Assembly: GCF_016722895.1 (NCBI RefSeq)
Contig: NZ_JAEQNA010000007.1
Location: 124,001 to 188,000 of the forward strand
Source of the DNA: Ramlibacter aurantiacus
GTDB taxonomy: Bacteria > Pseudomonadota > Gammaproteobacteria > Burkholderiales > Burkholderiaceae_C
Length of the DNA: 64,000 nt
Direction: 5' to 3'
The translations under genes and the position numbers were made by a program. How positions within the stretch are numbered: the stretch's first letter is position 1; every line of letters starts with the position of its first letter. The notes under the pieces are model-generated. The model was not told the DNA's origin. It saw nothing but the letters and a program-made list of their open reading frames with translations, and did not search any database. Shown piece after piece: positions 56,376 through 64,000 of the stretch.

Positions 56376-58168
56376 GCCAGGGCCTGCTCGGTGTCCAGCA
56401 GCACCTTGGCACCGCTGCGCGCGGTGCGCATCAGCGCTGCGGTCTCGGGGAACAGCCGCGCGAAGTAGAAGCGGGCGGTCTGCAGCTTGCCCGTGTAGAA
56501 GGGGTCGTCGCTGCCGGCCGCGATCTGCCGCAGGGCGACCTGGGCCATGCGGGCCCACAGGTAGCCGAACACCAGGTGCCCCGCCGCGCGCAGGTAGTCG
56601 ACCGACGCGGCGCCCACCTCATCGGGGTTCTGGTGCGCGCGAAAGCCCAGCTCGGTGGTCAGCCGGGTCATCTGCTCGCCCAGGTACGCCAGCGGGTTGA
56701 TGAACTCGGCCATGTCTTCGTTCACGCCTTCCTCCTCGACCAGCCGCGCCACCAGCTTGCCGAACTTCCTGAGCGCCGCGCCGTTGTCGCCCAGTACCTT
56801 GCGGCCCAGCAGGTCCAGCGACTGGATGCCATTGGTCCCTTCGTAGATCATGTTGATGCGGTTGTCCCGCACCAGTTGCTCCATGCCTGTTTCACGGATG
56901 TAGCCGTGCCCGCCGAACACCTGCAGGCAGGCGTTGGTGGCGATGTGCCCGTTGTCGGTGAGAAAGGCCTTGACGATGGGGGTGAGCAGGGCCACCAGTT
57001 CGGCACTGTCGCGCCGCACGGCCTCGTCGGGGTCGTGCATCTCGCGGTCGAGCAGGAAGGCGCTGTACAGGGCCAGGGCGCGCCCGCCCTCGGCATACGC
57101 CTTGGCCGTGAGCAGCAGCCGGCGCACGTCCGGATGGACGATGATGGGATCGGCCGGCTGGTCCTTGGCCTTGGCGCCGCTCAGGCTGCGCGACTGCAGG
57201 CGCTCTCGGGCATAAGCCAGCGCGTTCTGGTAGGCCGTTTCGGTCAGGCCCAGCGACTGCGTGCCCACGCCGATGCGCGCGGCGTTCATCATCACGAACA
57301 TGGCCTGCAGGCCCTTGTTGGGCTTGCCCACCAGCGTGCCGACGGCGCCGTCGAGCACCATTTGCGCGGTGGCATTGCCATGGATGCCCATCTTCTCCTC
57401 GAGCCCTCCACAGTGGATGCCGTTGCGCTCGCCCAGCGAGCCGTCCGGGTTGATGAGGAACTTGGGCACGATGAACAGGCTGATGCCGCGGCTGCCTTCG
57501 GGTGCATCCGGCAGGCGCGCCAGGACCAGGTGCACGATGTTGGCGGCCAGGTCGTGCTCCCCGGCGGAGATGAAGATCTTCTGGCCGGTCAGCCGGTAGG
57601 TGCCATCGGCCTGCGGCTCGGCGCGCGTGCGCAGCAGCCCGAGGTCGGTGCCGCAATGCGGCTCGGTCAGGCACATGGTGCCGGTCCACTCGCCGCTGGT
57701 CAGGCGGGGCAGGACCTGCCGCTTCTGTTCGTCGGTGCCGTGGGCCTGAAGGGCCTCGTACGCGCCGTGCGTCAGACCGGGGTACATGGTCCACGCCTGG
57801 TTGGCCGAGTTGAGCATCTCGAACAGGCACTGGTTCAGCACCAGCGGCAGCCCCTGCCCGCCGAACGCCGGGTCGCAGGACAGGGCCGGCCAGCCACCCT
57901 CGACGTACCGGGCGAACGCTTCCTTGAAGCCACTGGGCGTGCTCACCTCGTGGGTCTGCGGATCGAGCCGGCAGCCTTCGCGGTCGCCCACGGCGTTCAG
58001 CGGCAGCACCACCTCGGCGGCGAACTTGCCGGCTTCCTCGATCACCGCGTCGAACGTCGCCGTGTCCGTTTCTGCGTGCGGCGCCATGTGCCGCAGCACG
58101 TCGGTGACGCCGAGCACTTCGTGCAGCACGAAGCGCATGTCGCGCAGGGGCGGGTGGTAGATGGGCAT
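56372..58168 (-). CDS. Acyl-CoA dehydrogenase with C-terminal extension
   Basis: This 598-residue FAD enzyme introduces the first double bond of beta-oxidation. It contains TGTMCLTEPHCGTDLGLLRT and GQKIFISAGEHD of the FAD site. The catalytic base Glu is in INMIYEGTNGIQSLDLLGRK. The C-terminal dehydrogenase-associated domain covers about 470-590. AGGAG precedes the ATG at 58168. Size and layout match the long-chain group that begins MPIYHPPLRDMRFVLHE. Confidence 0.96.
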   Translation of the reverse strand: MPIYHPPLRDMRFVLHEVLGVTDVLRHMAPHAETDTATFDAVIEEAGKFAAEVVLPLNAVGDREGCRLDPQTHEVSTPSGFKEAFARYVEGGWPALSCDPAFGGQGLPLVLNQCLFEMLNSANQAWTMYPGLTHGAYEALQAHGTDEQKRQVLPRLTSGEWTGTMCLTEPHCGTDLGLLRTRAEPQADGTYRLTGQKIFISAGEHDLAANIVHLVLARLPDAPEGSRGISLFIVPKFLINPDGSLGERNGIHCGGLEEKMGIHGNATAQMVLDGAVGTLVGKPNKGLQAMFVMMNAARIGVGTQSLGLTETAYQNALAYARERLQSRSLSGAKAKDQPADPIIVHPDVRRLLLTAKAYAEGGRALALYSAFLLDREMHDPDEAVRRDSAELVALLTPIVKAFLTDNGHIATNACLQVFGGHGYIRETGMEQLVRDNRINMIYEGTNGIQSLDLLGRKVLGDNGAALRKFGKLVARLVEEEGVNEDMAEFINPLAYLGEQMTRLTTELGFRAHQNPDEVGAASVDYLRAAGHLVFGYLWARMAQVALRQIAAGSDDPFYTGKLQTARFYFARLFPETAALMRTARSGAKVLLDTEQALA

Positions 58169-58194
58169 GTTTTCTCCTGGAGGTCGGAAATGCT

Positions 58195-58833
58195 TCAGAT
58201 GAGCCGGTGTCGCAGCAGGTTGTCCAGTCCGGCCTCGGCCCGGATCCGGGCGTCCGGGCGCCGCAACAGGCGGGCCTCGTGGTGCAAGGCCAGGACAAGG
58301 CCGTGGATCTCGAAAAGTAGTTGGTCCTCGTCCGCCTCGGGCCGCAGGTGGCCCTCCTGGCGGGCCGAGGCGATGGCGCGGCGGACGGCGGCCATCCAGG
58401 TCTCGATCGAGGCCACGAGCGCATCGCGCACCGGGCCGGGTCGGTCGTCGAACTCGACAGCACCGCTGATGTACAGGCAGCCGGAGTCGATCTCCAGCGA
58501 GGTGCGGTGCATCCAGTTGGCCAGCAGCGCACGCAGGCGAGGCAGCCCACGCGGCTGCTCGAGCGCGGGGCGGAACACCTCGTCCTCGAAGCGGGCGTGG
58601 TATTCGCCGATCACCGCGATCTGCAACTCTTCGCGTGAGCCGAAATGCGCGAACACGCCGGACTTGCTCATTCCGGTGACTTCGGCCAGCAACCCGATGG
58701 ACAACCCCTCCAGGCCCGCCTGCGCTGCCAGCGCCACAGCCGCGTTCAGGATGGCGGCGCGCGTCTGCTGGCCCTTGGGCAGGGCACGCGGCGAACGGCT
58801 GGAGGAGGGGAAGCTGGAGGGATGAGAGGGCAT
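58195..58833 (-). CDS. TetR-family regulator of the beta-oxidation operon
   Basis: The 212-residue repressor has an N-terminal helix-turn-helix at about 23-68 (TRAAILNAAVALAAQAGLEG, then GMSKSGVFAHFGSREEL) and a C-terminal ligand domain. It is the first gene of the operon, 26 nt before the acyl-CoA dehydrogenase. A palindrome 13 nt before its start suggests autoregulation, probably relieved by acyl-CoA. Confidence 0.93.
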   Translation of the reverse strand: MPSHPSSFPSSSRSPRALPKGQQTRAAILNAAVALAAQAGLEGLSIGLLAEVTGMSKSGVFAHFGSREELQIAVIGEYHARFEDEVFRPALEQPRGLPRLRALLANWMHRTSLEIDSGCLYISGAVEFDDRPGPVRDALVASIETWMAAVRRAIASARQEGHLRPEADEDQLLFEIHGLVLALHHEARLLRRPDARIRAEAGLDNLLRHRLI

Positions 58834-58845
58834 GAGCGCAAAAAC

Positions 58846-58857
58846 GAACGGTCGTTC
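58846..58857. promoter_or_regulatory. Probable TetR operator
   Basis: GAACG-GT-CGTTC has perfect 5-bp arms and lies just upstream of the TetR ATG, next to an AT-rich stretch. TetR regulators of fatty-acid metabolism often bind sites of this shape. Confidence 0.65.
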
Positions 58858-58935
58858 TATTTTGCGGCCAAACGCAGACGCCAGGGGCGCCCCTCGCGCC
58901 TGGATGAATCGACTTTCCCTGCGGCTGCGGAAAAC

Positions 58936-59622
58936 TCAGAGCATGCGCGAGAGGCAGGCGTCCAGGTGCTCGGAGGGCGGCCGGCTGAAACCGGACCGGG
59001 CAAAGCGCTGCAGGCGGCCCAGCACGAAGGCGATCAGCATGGAGGCGCGGACCTGGGCATCGACCGTGGGCGTCGCCGAGCCGGCCGCCTCTGCGCCAGC
59101 CCGCAGGCACTGGCGCAACGCCGCCTCGACCTTGTCGAAGAACTGGTTCATGCGCTGCTGCAGGCGCTCGTTCTCGAACACCAGGGCGTCGCCCACCATG
59201 ACCCGGGACATGCCGGGGTTGCGCTCGGCGAACTGCAGCAGCATGGCGGCAATGGCCGCTGCCTGCTTGAATGGCGTGCGGCCGGCATCGTCGCCAGGCG
59301 GCGCGGAGCGCTCGGTGATCTGGTTGATGAGGGTGAAGACGCTCTGCTCGATGAAGTCGATGAGCCCCTCGAACATCTGCGCCTTGCTCGCGAAGTGCCG
59401 GTAAAGGGCCGCTTCGCTCACGTCCAGCCGGGCGGCCAGTGCAGCGGTGGTGACGCGATCGGCCCCCGGCTGCTGCAGCATGGTCGCGAGGGCCTGCAGG
59501 ATCTGCACGCGCCGCTCGCCCGGCTTGGGCCGCTTGCGGCTGGGGCGCTCTCCTGATGCAGCCGGCAGGTCGGCATCCGAGGAGACATCGCGCGTGAGGG
59601 GCTGCTGCTCGGCGTCGGGCAT
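58936..59622 (-). CDS. slmA: Nucleoid occlusion factor SlmA
   Basis: The 228-residue TetR-fold protein is SlmA, which binds DNA and blocks FtsZ assembly over the nucleoid. The HTH reads VTTAALAARLDVSEAALYRHFASKAQMFEGLIDFIE, residues about 54-90, closely matching E. coli SlmA, as do FAERNPGMSRVMVGDALVFENERLQQRMNQFFDKVEA by position and LGRLQRFARSGF. About 35 extra N-terminal residues are polar. The start ATG is at 59622; the longer frame is shadow of the kinase. Confidence 0.94.
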   Translation of the reverse strand: MPDAEQQPLTRDVSSDADLPAASGERPSRKRPKPGERRVQILQALATMLQQPGADRVTTAALAARLDVSEAALYRHFASKAQMFEGLIDFIEQSVFTLINQITERSAPPGDDAGRTPFKQAAAIAAMLLQFAERNPGMSRVMVGDALVFENERLQQRMNQFFDKVEAALRQCLRAGAEAAGSATPTVDAQVRASMLIAFVLGRLQRFARSGFSRPPSEHLDACLSRML

Positions 59623-59699
59623 GTGGCGGGCTGGAGGGCTGGTGGGAGCGGACCATTGTGGCACAGCACTGTTGAGCTGATCGCGTCTTGGCGCGGCCC

Positions 59700-61169
59700 T
59701 CAGGCCGAGTGCGCACTCACCCCTGCACCCAGGCCGGCCAAGGTCAGGCGCACTTTCAGGCCTCGCCCGCTGCCGCCGTTGCGCAGCTCCAGGCGGCTGC
59801 CGTGTGCACGGGCGATGGCCTCGGCGATGGCCAGCCCCAGACCGGTACCCTCCCCCTGCGTGCCCTTGACTCGGTAGAAGCGCTCGAGCACCCGTGAGCG
59901 CTCGCATTCGGGGATGCCGGGGCCGTCGTCCTCGACTTCGATGAAGGGCCCACCGTCGTCGGCGTCGCAGCGGATGGTGACGCAGCCACCCGAGGACGTA
60001 TAGCGGATCGCGTTGTCCACCAGGTTCGACAGCAGTTCGCGCAGCTGCCACTCGTAACCGGGCACGCTGCCCACGCGAGTCTCGACGCCGAGATCGATGC
60101 CGCGCTGGCCGGCCGCGTCCAGGTGCTGTTCGAGCATGGCCTCGCACAGCTGCTTCAGGTCGACCGGAACCATGGGCTGGGCGCTCATGCTGCGCGAATC
60201 AGCCCGTGACAGCGCCAGCAGCTGGTTGGCCAGCTGGGTGGTGCGCCGGGTGGCACCACGCAACTTCTCGATTTGCTCGACCGGCAGCAGCATGGTGCCC
60301 GGCCCACCCGGCGGAGCGATGCGTCGGGCCGCCTGCGCCCAGGCCTCGACCTGCGCCTGCAGTCCGGCCAGCGGAGTCCGCAGCTGGTGCGCGGCGTCGG
60401 AGATGAAGCGGCGCTGGCTCTCTGCCTGCGCGTTGACCACCGCGAACAGCCGGTTCAGCGCGGCCACCAGGGGCCGGACCTCCTCGGGTGACGATGCCTG
60501 TTCGATGGGATGGAGATCGCCGGGGGAGCGGCGGTCCACCGCTTCGGTGAGCTGCAGCAGCGGCCGCAAGGCGCGCCCGACGGCCCAATGCACCGCGACC
60601 GCCGCCACAAGGATGATCAACAGGTTGGGCAGCAGGACCTTGATGGCGATCGCACGCACCCACTGCTGGCGCGGATCGGACGCATCGGCCAGGGCCACCC
60701 AGGTGTCGCCGAGCACCGTCTTCTGGCGCTGCCGGACCACGCGCCAGGTCATGCCGCGGTGCTCGACGCTTTCCCACGCTGTGTCGCGGCGGGCCAGCGG
60801 CTCGGCCGCAAGCCAGGAAGCGCCGTGGAGCAGGCGCCCCTCGGAATCGCTGAAGCCGTACGCCGCCGTCTCCGGGCGGCTTTGCAGGAAGCGGTCGAGT
60901 CCGGGAGCGGCCAGCAGGTGCAGCGTGCCCTGGTCGTCCGCGATCAGGGAGTCGGCCAGCAGGGGCAGCAGGGCCTGGAGCTGCTGGTCCTGCAGCGTGG
61001 CGACATTTCCGGCCGCGCGGTACTCGAGCCAGGCGTTGACCAGCGACAGCAGCAGCAGCGGCCCCATCAGCATGACCATGAGGCGCCGCCGCAGCCCGAT
61101 CAGCAGCGTGCCCGGCTTGGCCCGGCCGGCCAGCCGCTCCGCACCCCGAAGGCGCAGGGATGCCTGCAC
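59700..61169 (-). CDS. Two-component sensor histidine kinase
   Basis: This 489-residue inner-membrane kinase has membrane helices at about 29-49 and 175-197 flanking a periplasmic sensor of about 125 residues, then HAMP. The phosphorylated His261 lies in DAAHQLRTPLAGL. The ATP domain has NLVDNAIRYTSSGG, DDGPGIPE, RFYRVKGTQGEGTGLGLAIAEAIA. It resembles TctE/QseC kinases. It starts with GTG at 61169, one base after the response-regulator stop. Confidence 0.93.
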   Translation of the reverse strand: MQASLRLRGAERLAGRAKPGTLLIGLRRRLMVMLMGPLLLLSLVNAWLEYRAAGNVATLQDQQLQALLPLLADSLIADDQGTLHLLAAPGLDRFLQSRPETAAYGFSDSEGRLLHGASWLAAEPLARRDTAWESVEHRGMTWRVVRQRQKTVLGDTWVALADASDPRQQWVRAIAIKVLLPNLLIILVAAVAVHWAVGRALRPLLQLTEAVDRRSPGDLHPIEQASSPEEVRPLVAALNRLFAVVNAQAESQRRFISDAAHQLRTPLAGLQAQVEAWAQAARRIAPPGGPGTMLLPVEQIEKLRGATRRTTQLANQLLALSRADSRSMSAQPMVPVDLKQLCEAMLEQHLDAAGQRGIDLGVETRVGSVPGYEWQLRELLSNLVDNAIRYTSSGGCVTIRCDADDGGPFIEVEDDGPGIPECERSRVLERFYRVKGTQGEGTGLGLAIAEAIARAHGSRLELRNGGSGRGLKVRLTLAGLGAGVSAHSA

Positions 61170-61170
61170 G

Positions 61171-61863
61171 TCAGGGCCCCATCATCTCGAGGCGATAGCC
61201 GAACCCCCGGATCGATCGAAGCGCCACGCCGAACGGCTCGAGCTTGCTGCGCAGGCGAGAGATGTACACCTCTACCGCGTTAGGCGTGATCTCCTTGTCC
61301 CAGCCGGTCAATGCCTGCAGCAACTTGTCCTTGCTGGCCGGCTTGGGTGCGTTCAGCAACAAGTACTCCATCACCGTCCACTCGCGCGGGCCGAGCTCGA
61401 TCAGCACGAGTTCATCGCCGCGGCGCGCCCCGGCCCGCCGGCTGGCCGTGTCCAGCTCGAGGGGCCCGAAGGTCAGCACCGCGGAAGTGGCCGCCTGCGA
61501 CCGGCGCAGCAAGGCCCGCAACCGGGCGAGCAGCTCGGGCAGCTCGAACGGCTTGACCATGTAGTCGTCGGCCCCGAGGTCCAGCCCCTGGACCCGGTCA
61601 TGGAGGGCGTCGCGGGCGGTGAGGATCAGCACCGGCATGCCGGCACTCGCCGAGCCATCCTTGCGCAGCCTGCGTGTCAGTTCGAGCCCGTTCATGCTGG
61701 GCAGGCCGATGTCGACGATCGCCGCGTCGAAGGTCTCTTTCTTGAGCACCTCTTCGGCGCGCTCGCCGCTGCCTACCCAGTCCACCGCATAACCGGCATC
61801 CGACAGGCCCAGCTTGATGCCGCTGGCCACCATCAGGTCGTCTTCCACGAGCAAGAGTCTCAT
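61171..61863 (-). CDS. OmpR-type response regulator
   Basis: The 230-residue regulator has a receiver domain with acidic pocket EDD (7-9), phosphoacceptor Asp51 (VDIGLPS) and the conserved Lys in YMVKPFELPEL. A winged-helix DNA-binding domain follows (LGPREWTVMEYLLLNAPKPASKD and NAVEVYISRLRSKLE). The ATG at 61863 has GGA upstream at good spacing; the ATG at 61875 is less likely. It resembles TctD/QseB. The signal is unknown. Confidence 0.94.
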   Translation of the reverse strand: MRLLLVEDDLMVASGIKLGLSDAGYAVDWVGSGERAEEVLKKETFDAAIVDIGLPSMNGLELTRRLRKDGSASAGMPVLILTARDALHDRVQGLDLGADDYMVKPFELPELLARLRALLRRSQAATSAVLTFGPLELDTASRRAGARRGDELVLIELGPREWTVMEYLLLNAPKPASKDKLLQALTGWDKEITPNAVEVYISRLRSKLEPFGVALRSIRGFGYRLEMMGP

Positions 61864-61953
61864 AGCCAGTTCCATCCTTGCGAACTAACTTAGCAGACAC
61901 TTCCCCTTCGTGGAAGAGAGTGAATACCGACGTATCAGCGGTCGCGTCAGCGG

Positions 61954-62844
61954 CTAGGCCGATCGGATCATGGTTCCGAAGGCCTGCTCGGTCAGGATCT
62001 CCAGCAACAGCACGTGCGGCACCCGGCCGTCCACGATGTGCACCGAGTTCACGCCGCTGCGGGCGGCGTCCAGGGCGCCCGCGATCTTGGGCAGCATGCC
62101 GCCTGAAATGGTGCCGTCCGCGATCAGCTCGTCGATGCGGTCCATGGTGAGCTCTGGCAGCAGCTCACCCTGCTTGTCCAGCACCCCGGGGATGTTGGTC
62201 AGCATCAGCAGCTTCTCGGCCTGCAGCACCGTGGCCAGCTTGGCCGCCACCACGTCGGCGTTGATGTTGTAGCTCTCGTTCTGGTCGCCGAAGCCGATCG
62301 GGCTGATGACGGGGATGAATTGGTCGTCCTGAAGCGCCTTCACCACGGCGGGATCGATGGCGACGATGTCCCCCACCTGGCCCACGTCGTGCTCCTTGGA
62401 GGGGTCGGCCTGGTCGACCATCTTGAGCTTGCGGGCGCGGATCAGTCCGCCGTCCCGGCCGGTCAGCCCCACCGCCTTGCCCCCGGCCTGGTGGATCAGG
62501 CCCACGATGTCCTGCTGCACCTCGCCGGCGAGCACCCACTCCACGACTTCCATGGTCTCGGCATCGGTCACGCGCATGCCCTGGATGAAGTGCCCCGTCT
62601 TGCCCAGGCGCTTGAGCGCCGTCTCGATCTGCGGGCCGCCACCGTGCACCACCACCGGGTTGATGCCCACGAGCTTGAGCAACACGACGTCCTCGGCGAA
62701 ATCGGCCTGCAACTCCGGATCGGTCATGGCGTTGCCGCCGTATTTGATGACCATGGTCTTGCCGTGGAACTTGCGGATGTACGGCAGGGCCTGGGCGAGG
62801 ATTTCGGCTTTGTCGCGGGGGGAGATGGGGGGGACGTTGGACAT
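61954..62844 (-). CDS. argB: Acetylglutamate kinase ArgB
   Basis: This 296-residue kinase performs the second step of arginine synthesis. Motifs are [46 protein letters not shown] and [20 protein letters not shown]. An N-terminal helix ([23 protein letters not shown]) is typical of the hexameric, arginine-sensitive form, so feedback inhibition is likely. The start ATG is at 62844; the frame to 62892 is rejected. Confidence 0.97.
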   Translation of the reverse strand: MSNVPPISPRDKAEILAQALPYIRKFHGKTMVIKYGGNAMTDPELQADFAEDVVLLKLVGINPVVVHGGGPQIETALKRLGKTGHFIQGMRVTDAETMEVVEWVLAGEVQQDIVGLIHQAGGKAVGLTGRDGGLIRARKLKMVDQADPSKEHDVGQVGDIVAIDPAVVKALQDDQFIPVISPIGFGDQNESYNINADVVAAKLATVLQAEKLLMLTNIPGVLDKQGELLPELTMDRIDELIADGTISGGMLPKIAGALDAARSGVNSVHIVDGRVPHVLLLEILTEQAFGTMIRSA

Positions 62845-62991
62845 GGCGCGGCAATATTGGAGGTGGAAATTGTGCCGCACCGCGGTTGCCACGAGACGCG
62901 CCAGGCGTCGCCCTCTGCAGCGAAGACACCGGCAGGCGGGGCTCTGCCGAGCCGCCGGTAAGATACAGCCCCTTTGAATGGGAGCCCAATC

Positions 62992-64000
62992 TTGAAGATC
63001 GTCGCTGTCGTGCTATCCGGTGGAGCCGGAACCCGCCTCTGGCCGGCGTCACGGCAGGCGCATCCCAAGCCATTCATGCGACTTGGAGAAAGCTCGTTGC
63101 TCTTGCAAGCGGTTCAACGAGGCCATGCCTGCGGCAGTGACGACGTGGTGATCGTCACCAATCAGGAGCACGTGCACCTAACCCGGACCGAGTTGAAACA
63201 GGCCTCCCCCTCGATCAGGGTTCATTATGTGCTGGAGCCGGTCGGCCGAAACACCGCGCCCGCCATCGCACTGGCCGCCATGCACTGCGATAAGACTTAT
63301 GGGCCGGACACCGTGATGGTGGTCCTGCCTGCCGACCACTTGATTCCCGACAATGAAGCCTTTGTCGCGAATGCCCTGGAAGCCGCGGCGCTGGCTCGCG
63401 AGAAGAATCTCGTGGTGTTCGGAATTGGACCGACGTCGCCTGAGACGGCTTTTGGCTACATCGAAGTCGAACATGTGTCGCGCAAAAGCCAACCGATCCT
63501 GAAATTTGTCGAGAAGCCCGACTTGGCGACCGCCCAGTCCTATCTCGCGACTGGCCGGTTCTACTGGAACAGCGGGATGTTTTGCTTCACGGCCAGGTCC
63601 ATCCTGGATGCCCTATCGCAGCACTCGCCCGAAACCGCATCCAGCGCTCGGCGTGTGTTCGACCATGCGTCCTCGAATGGCGACGCCACCCACTTCGATA
63701 ACGCGCTGTTCGGAACCATGCCCGATATCAGCATCGACTATGCAGTCATGGAAAGGGCGCGCAACACCTGGGTGGTGCCGGCCCGATTCGGCTGGAGCGA
63801 CGTCGGCTCCTGGCCCGCCGTCGCGGATGCACACCCGGCCGACAGTGTCGGGAATACCTTCGCAACGGACGTCGTCGCACTCGACACCACAGGCAGTCAC
63901 GTGCAGGTGGAAAGCCATGGCACCAAGGTCGTCGCGATGGTGGGGGTCAAGGATCTGGTCGTCGTCGACACCCCAGACGCTCTCCTGGTTGCACACAAGG
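62992..64000 (+). CDS. manC: Mannose-1-phosphate guanylyltransferase, 3' end outside window
   Basis: The frame is open from 62992 to the right edge (336 codons). It starts with TTG, with GGGAG 8 nt upstream, giving [20 protein letters not shown]. The pyrophosphorylase signature [54 protein letters not shown] and FYWNSGMF are all present, with IDYAVME and FGWSDVGSW. It makes GDP-mannose for surface polysaccharide. Whether a C-terminal mannose-6-phosphate isomerase domain follows cannot be seen. It probably opens a polysaccharide locus to the right. Confidence 0.93.
   Translation, partial: MKIVAVVLSGGAGTRLWPASRQAHPKPFMRLGESSLLLQAVQRGHACGSDDVVIVTNQEHVHLTRTELKQASPSIRVHYVLEPVGRNTAPAIALAAMHCDKTYGPDTVMVVLPADHLIPDNEAFVANALEAAALAREKNLVVFGIGPTSPETAFGYIEVEHVSRKSQPILKFVEKPDLATAQSYLATGRFYWNSGMFCFTARSILDALSQHSPETASSARRVFDHASSNGDATHFDNALFGTMPDISIDYAVMERARNTWVVPARFGWSDVGSWPAVADAHPADSVGNTFATDVVALDTTGSHVQVESHGTKVVAMVGVKDLVVVDTPDALLVAHK

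Noticed and set aside
53745..56468. 907-codon plus-strand frame
   Set aside because: Antisense of the bifunctional beta-oxidation gene, which has full family motifs.

Overview
The window is chromosomal DNA of a high-GC betaproteobacterium, most likely order Burkholderiales, family Comamonadaceae (Ramlibacter/Variovorax/Acidovorax-like). This rests on protein resemblance, the complete dcw cell-wall/division cluster, the hslU-hslV-STAS-dksA-CobW neighbourhood, a betaproteobacterial DksA without the usual zinc cysteines, and the type of dispersed palindromic repeats. No similarity search was possible, so genus is not assigned.

Layout. 1-1232: the 5' 410 codons of an unrecognised helical protein that runs off the left edge. 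1347-4758: ychF, an Smr protein, a truncated haemoglobin, ruvC, and a 58-residue membrane protein that starts with GTG. 4763-23196: the dcw cluster on the minus strand, read mraZ-rsmH-ftsL-ftsI-murE-murF-mraY-murD-ftsW-murG-murC-ddl-ftsQ-ftsA-ftsZ then lpxC. Most junctions are ATGA or TGATG overlaps, and a MraZ-type operator lies upstream of mraZ. 23501-33583: hslU, hslV, a STAS-type protein, a DksA with a long histone-like tail, a CobW GTPase, an rRNA methyltransferase, xerC, a DUF484 protein and dapF. 33623-41571: a Nudix/metallo-beta-lactamase fusion, rnpB (RNase P RNA), a pseudouridine-synthase-like protein that lacks its catalytic residues, an FAD protein, htpX, a DUF3025 protein, pyrC and an orphan lipoprotein. 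41659-47436: an acidic amino-acid module (gltIJKL importer, aspA, LysR regulator). 47665-51664: an Atm1-like ABC exporter, a YciA-like thioesterase, an AI-2E family permease and a VOC protein preceded by a mini-ORF. 51758-58833: a beta-oxidation operon (TetR regulator, acyl-CoA dehydrogenase, FadN-type bifunctional enzyme, thiolase, enoyl-CoA hydratase). 58936-62844: slmA, a two-component pair and argB. 62992-end: a mannose-1-phosphate guanylyltransferase cut by the right edge.

How the genes work together. The dcw block makes lipid II and the divisome. lpxC commits the cell to lipid A, and slmA, some 50 kb away, encodes the nucleoid-occlusion regulator of FtsZ. gltIJKL plus aspA should import glutamate/aspartate and deaminate aspartate to fumarate. 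The TetR operon forms a near-complete beta-oxidation spiral.

The window is mostly housekeeping DNA. I see no phage, insertion sequence, CRISPR array or defence island. The most unusual points are: repeat DNA inserted in frame into the 5' end of ddl; an exact 21-nt identity (W-K-T-K-S-V-D) shared by the neighbouring STAS and dksA genes; the histone-tailed DksA; the pseudoenzyme at 35673; the unlisted left-edge protein; the tiny genes at 4582 and 51620; and two families of dispersed palindromes that sit at gene ends.
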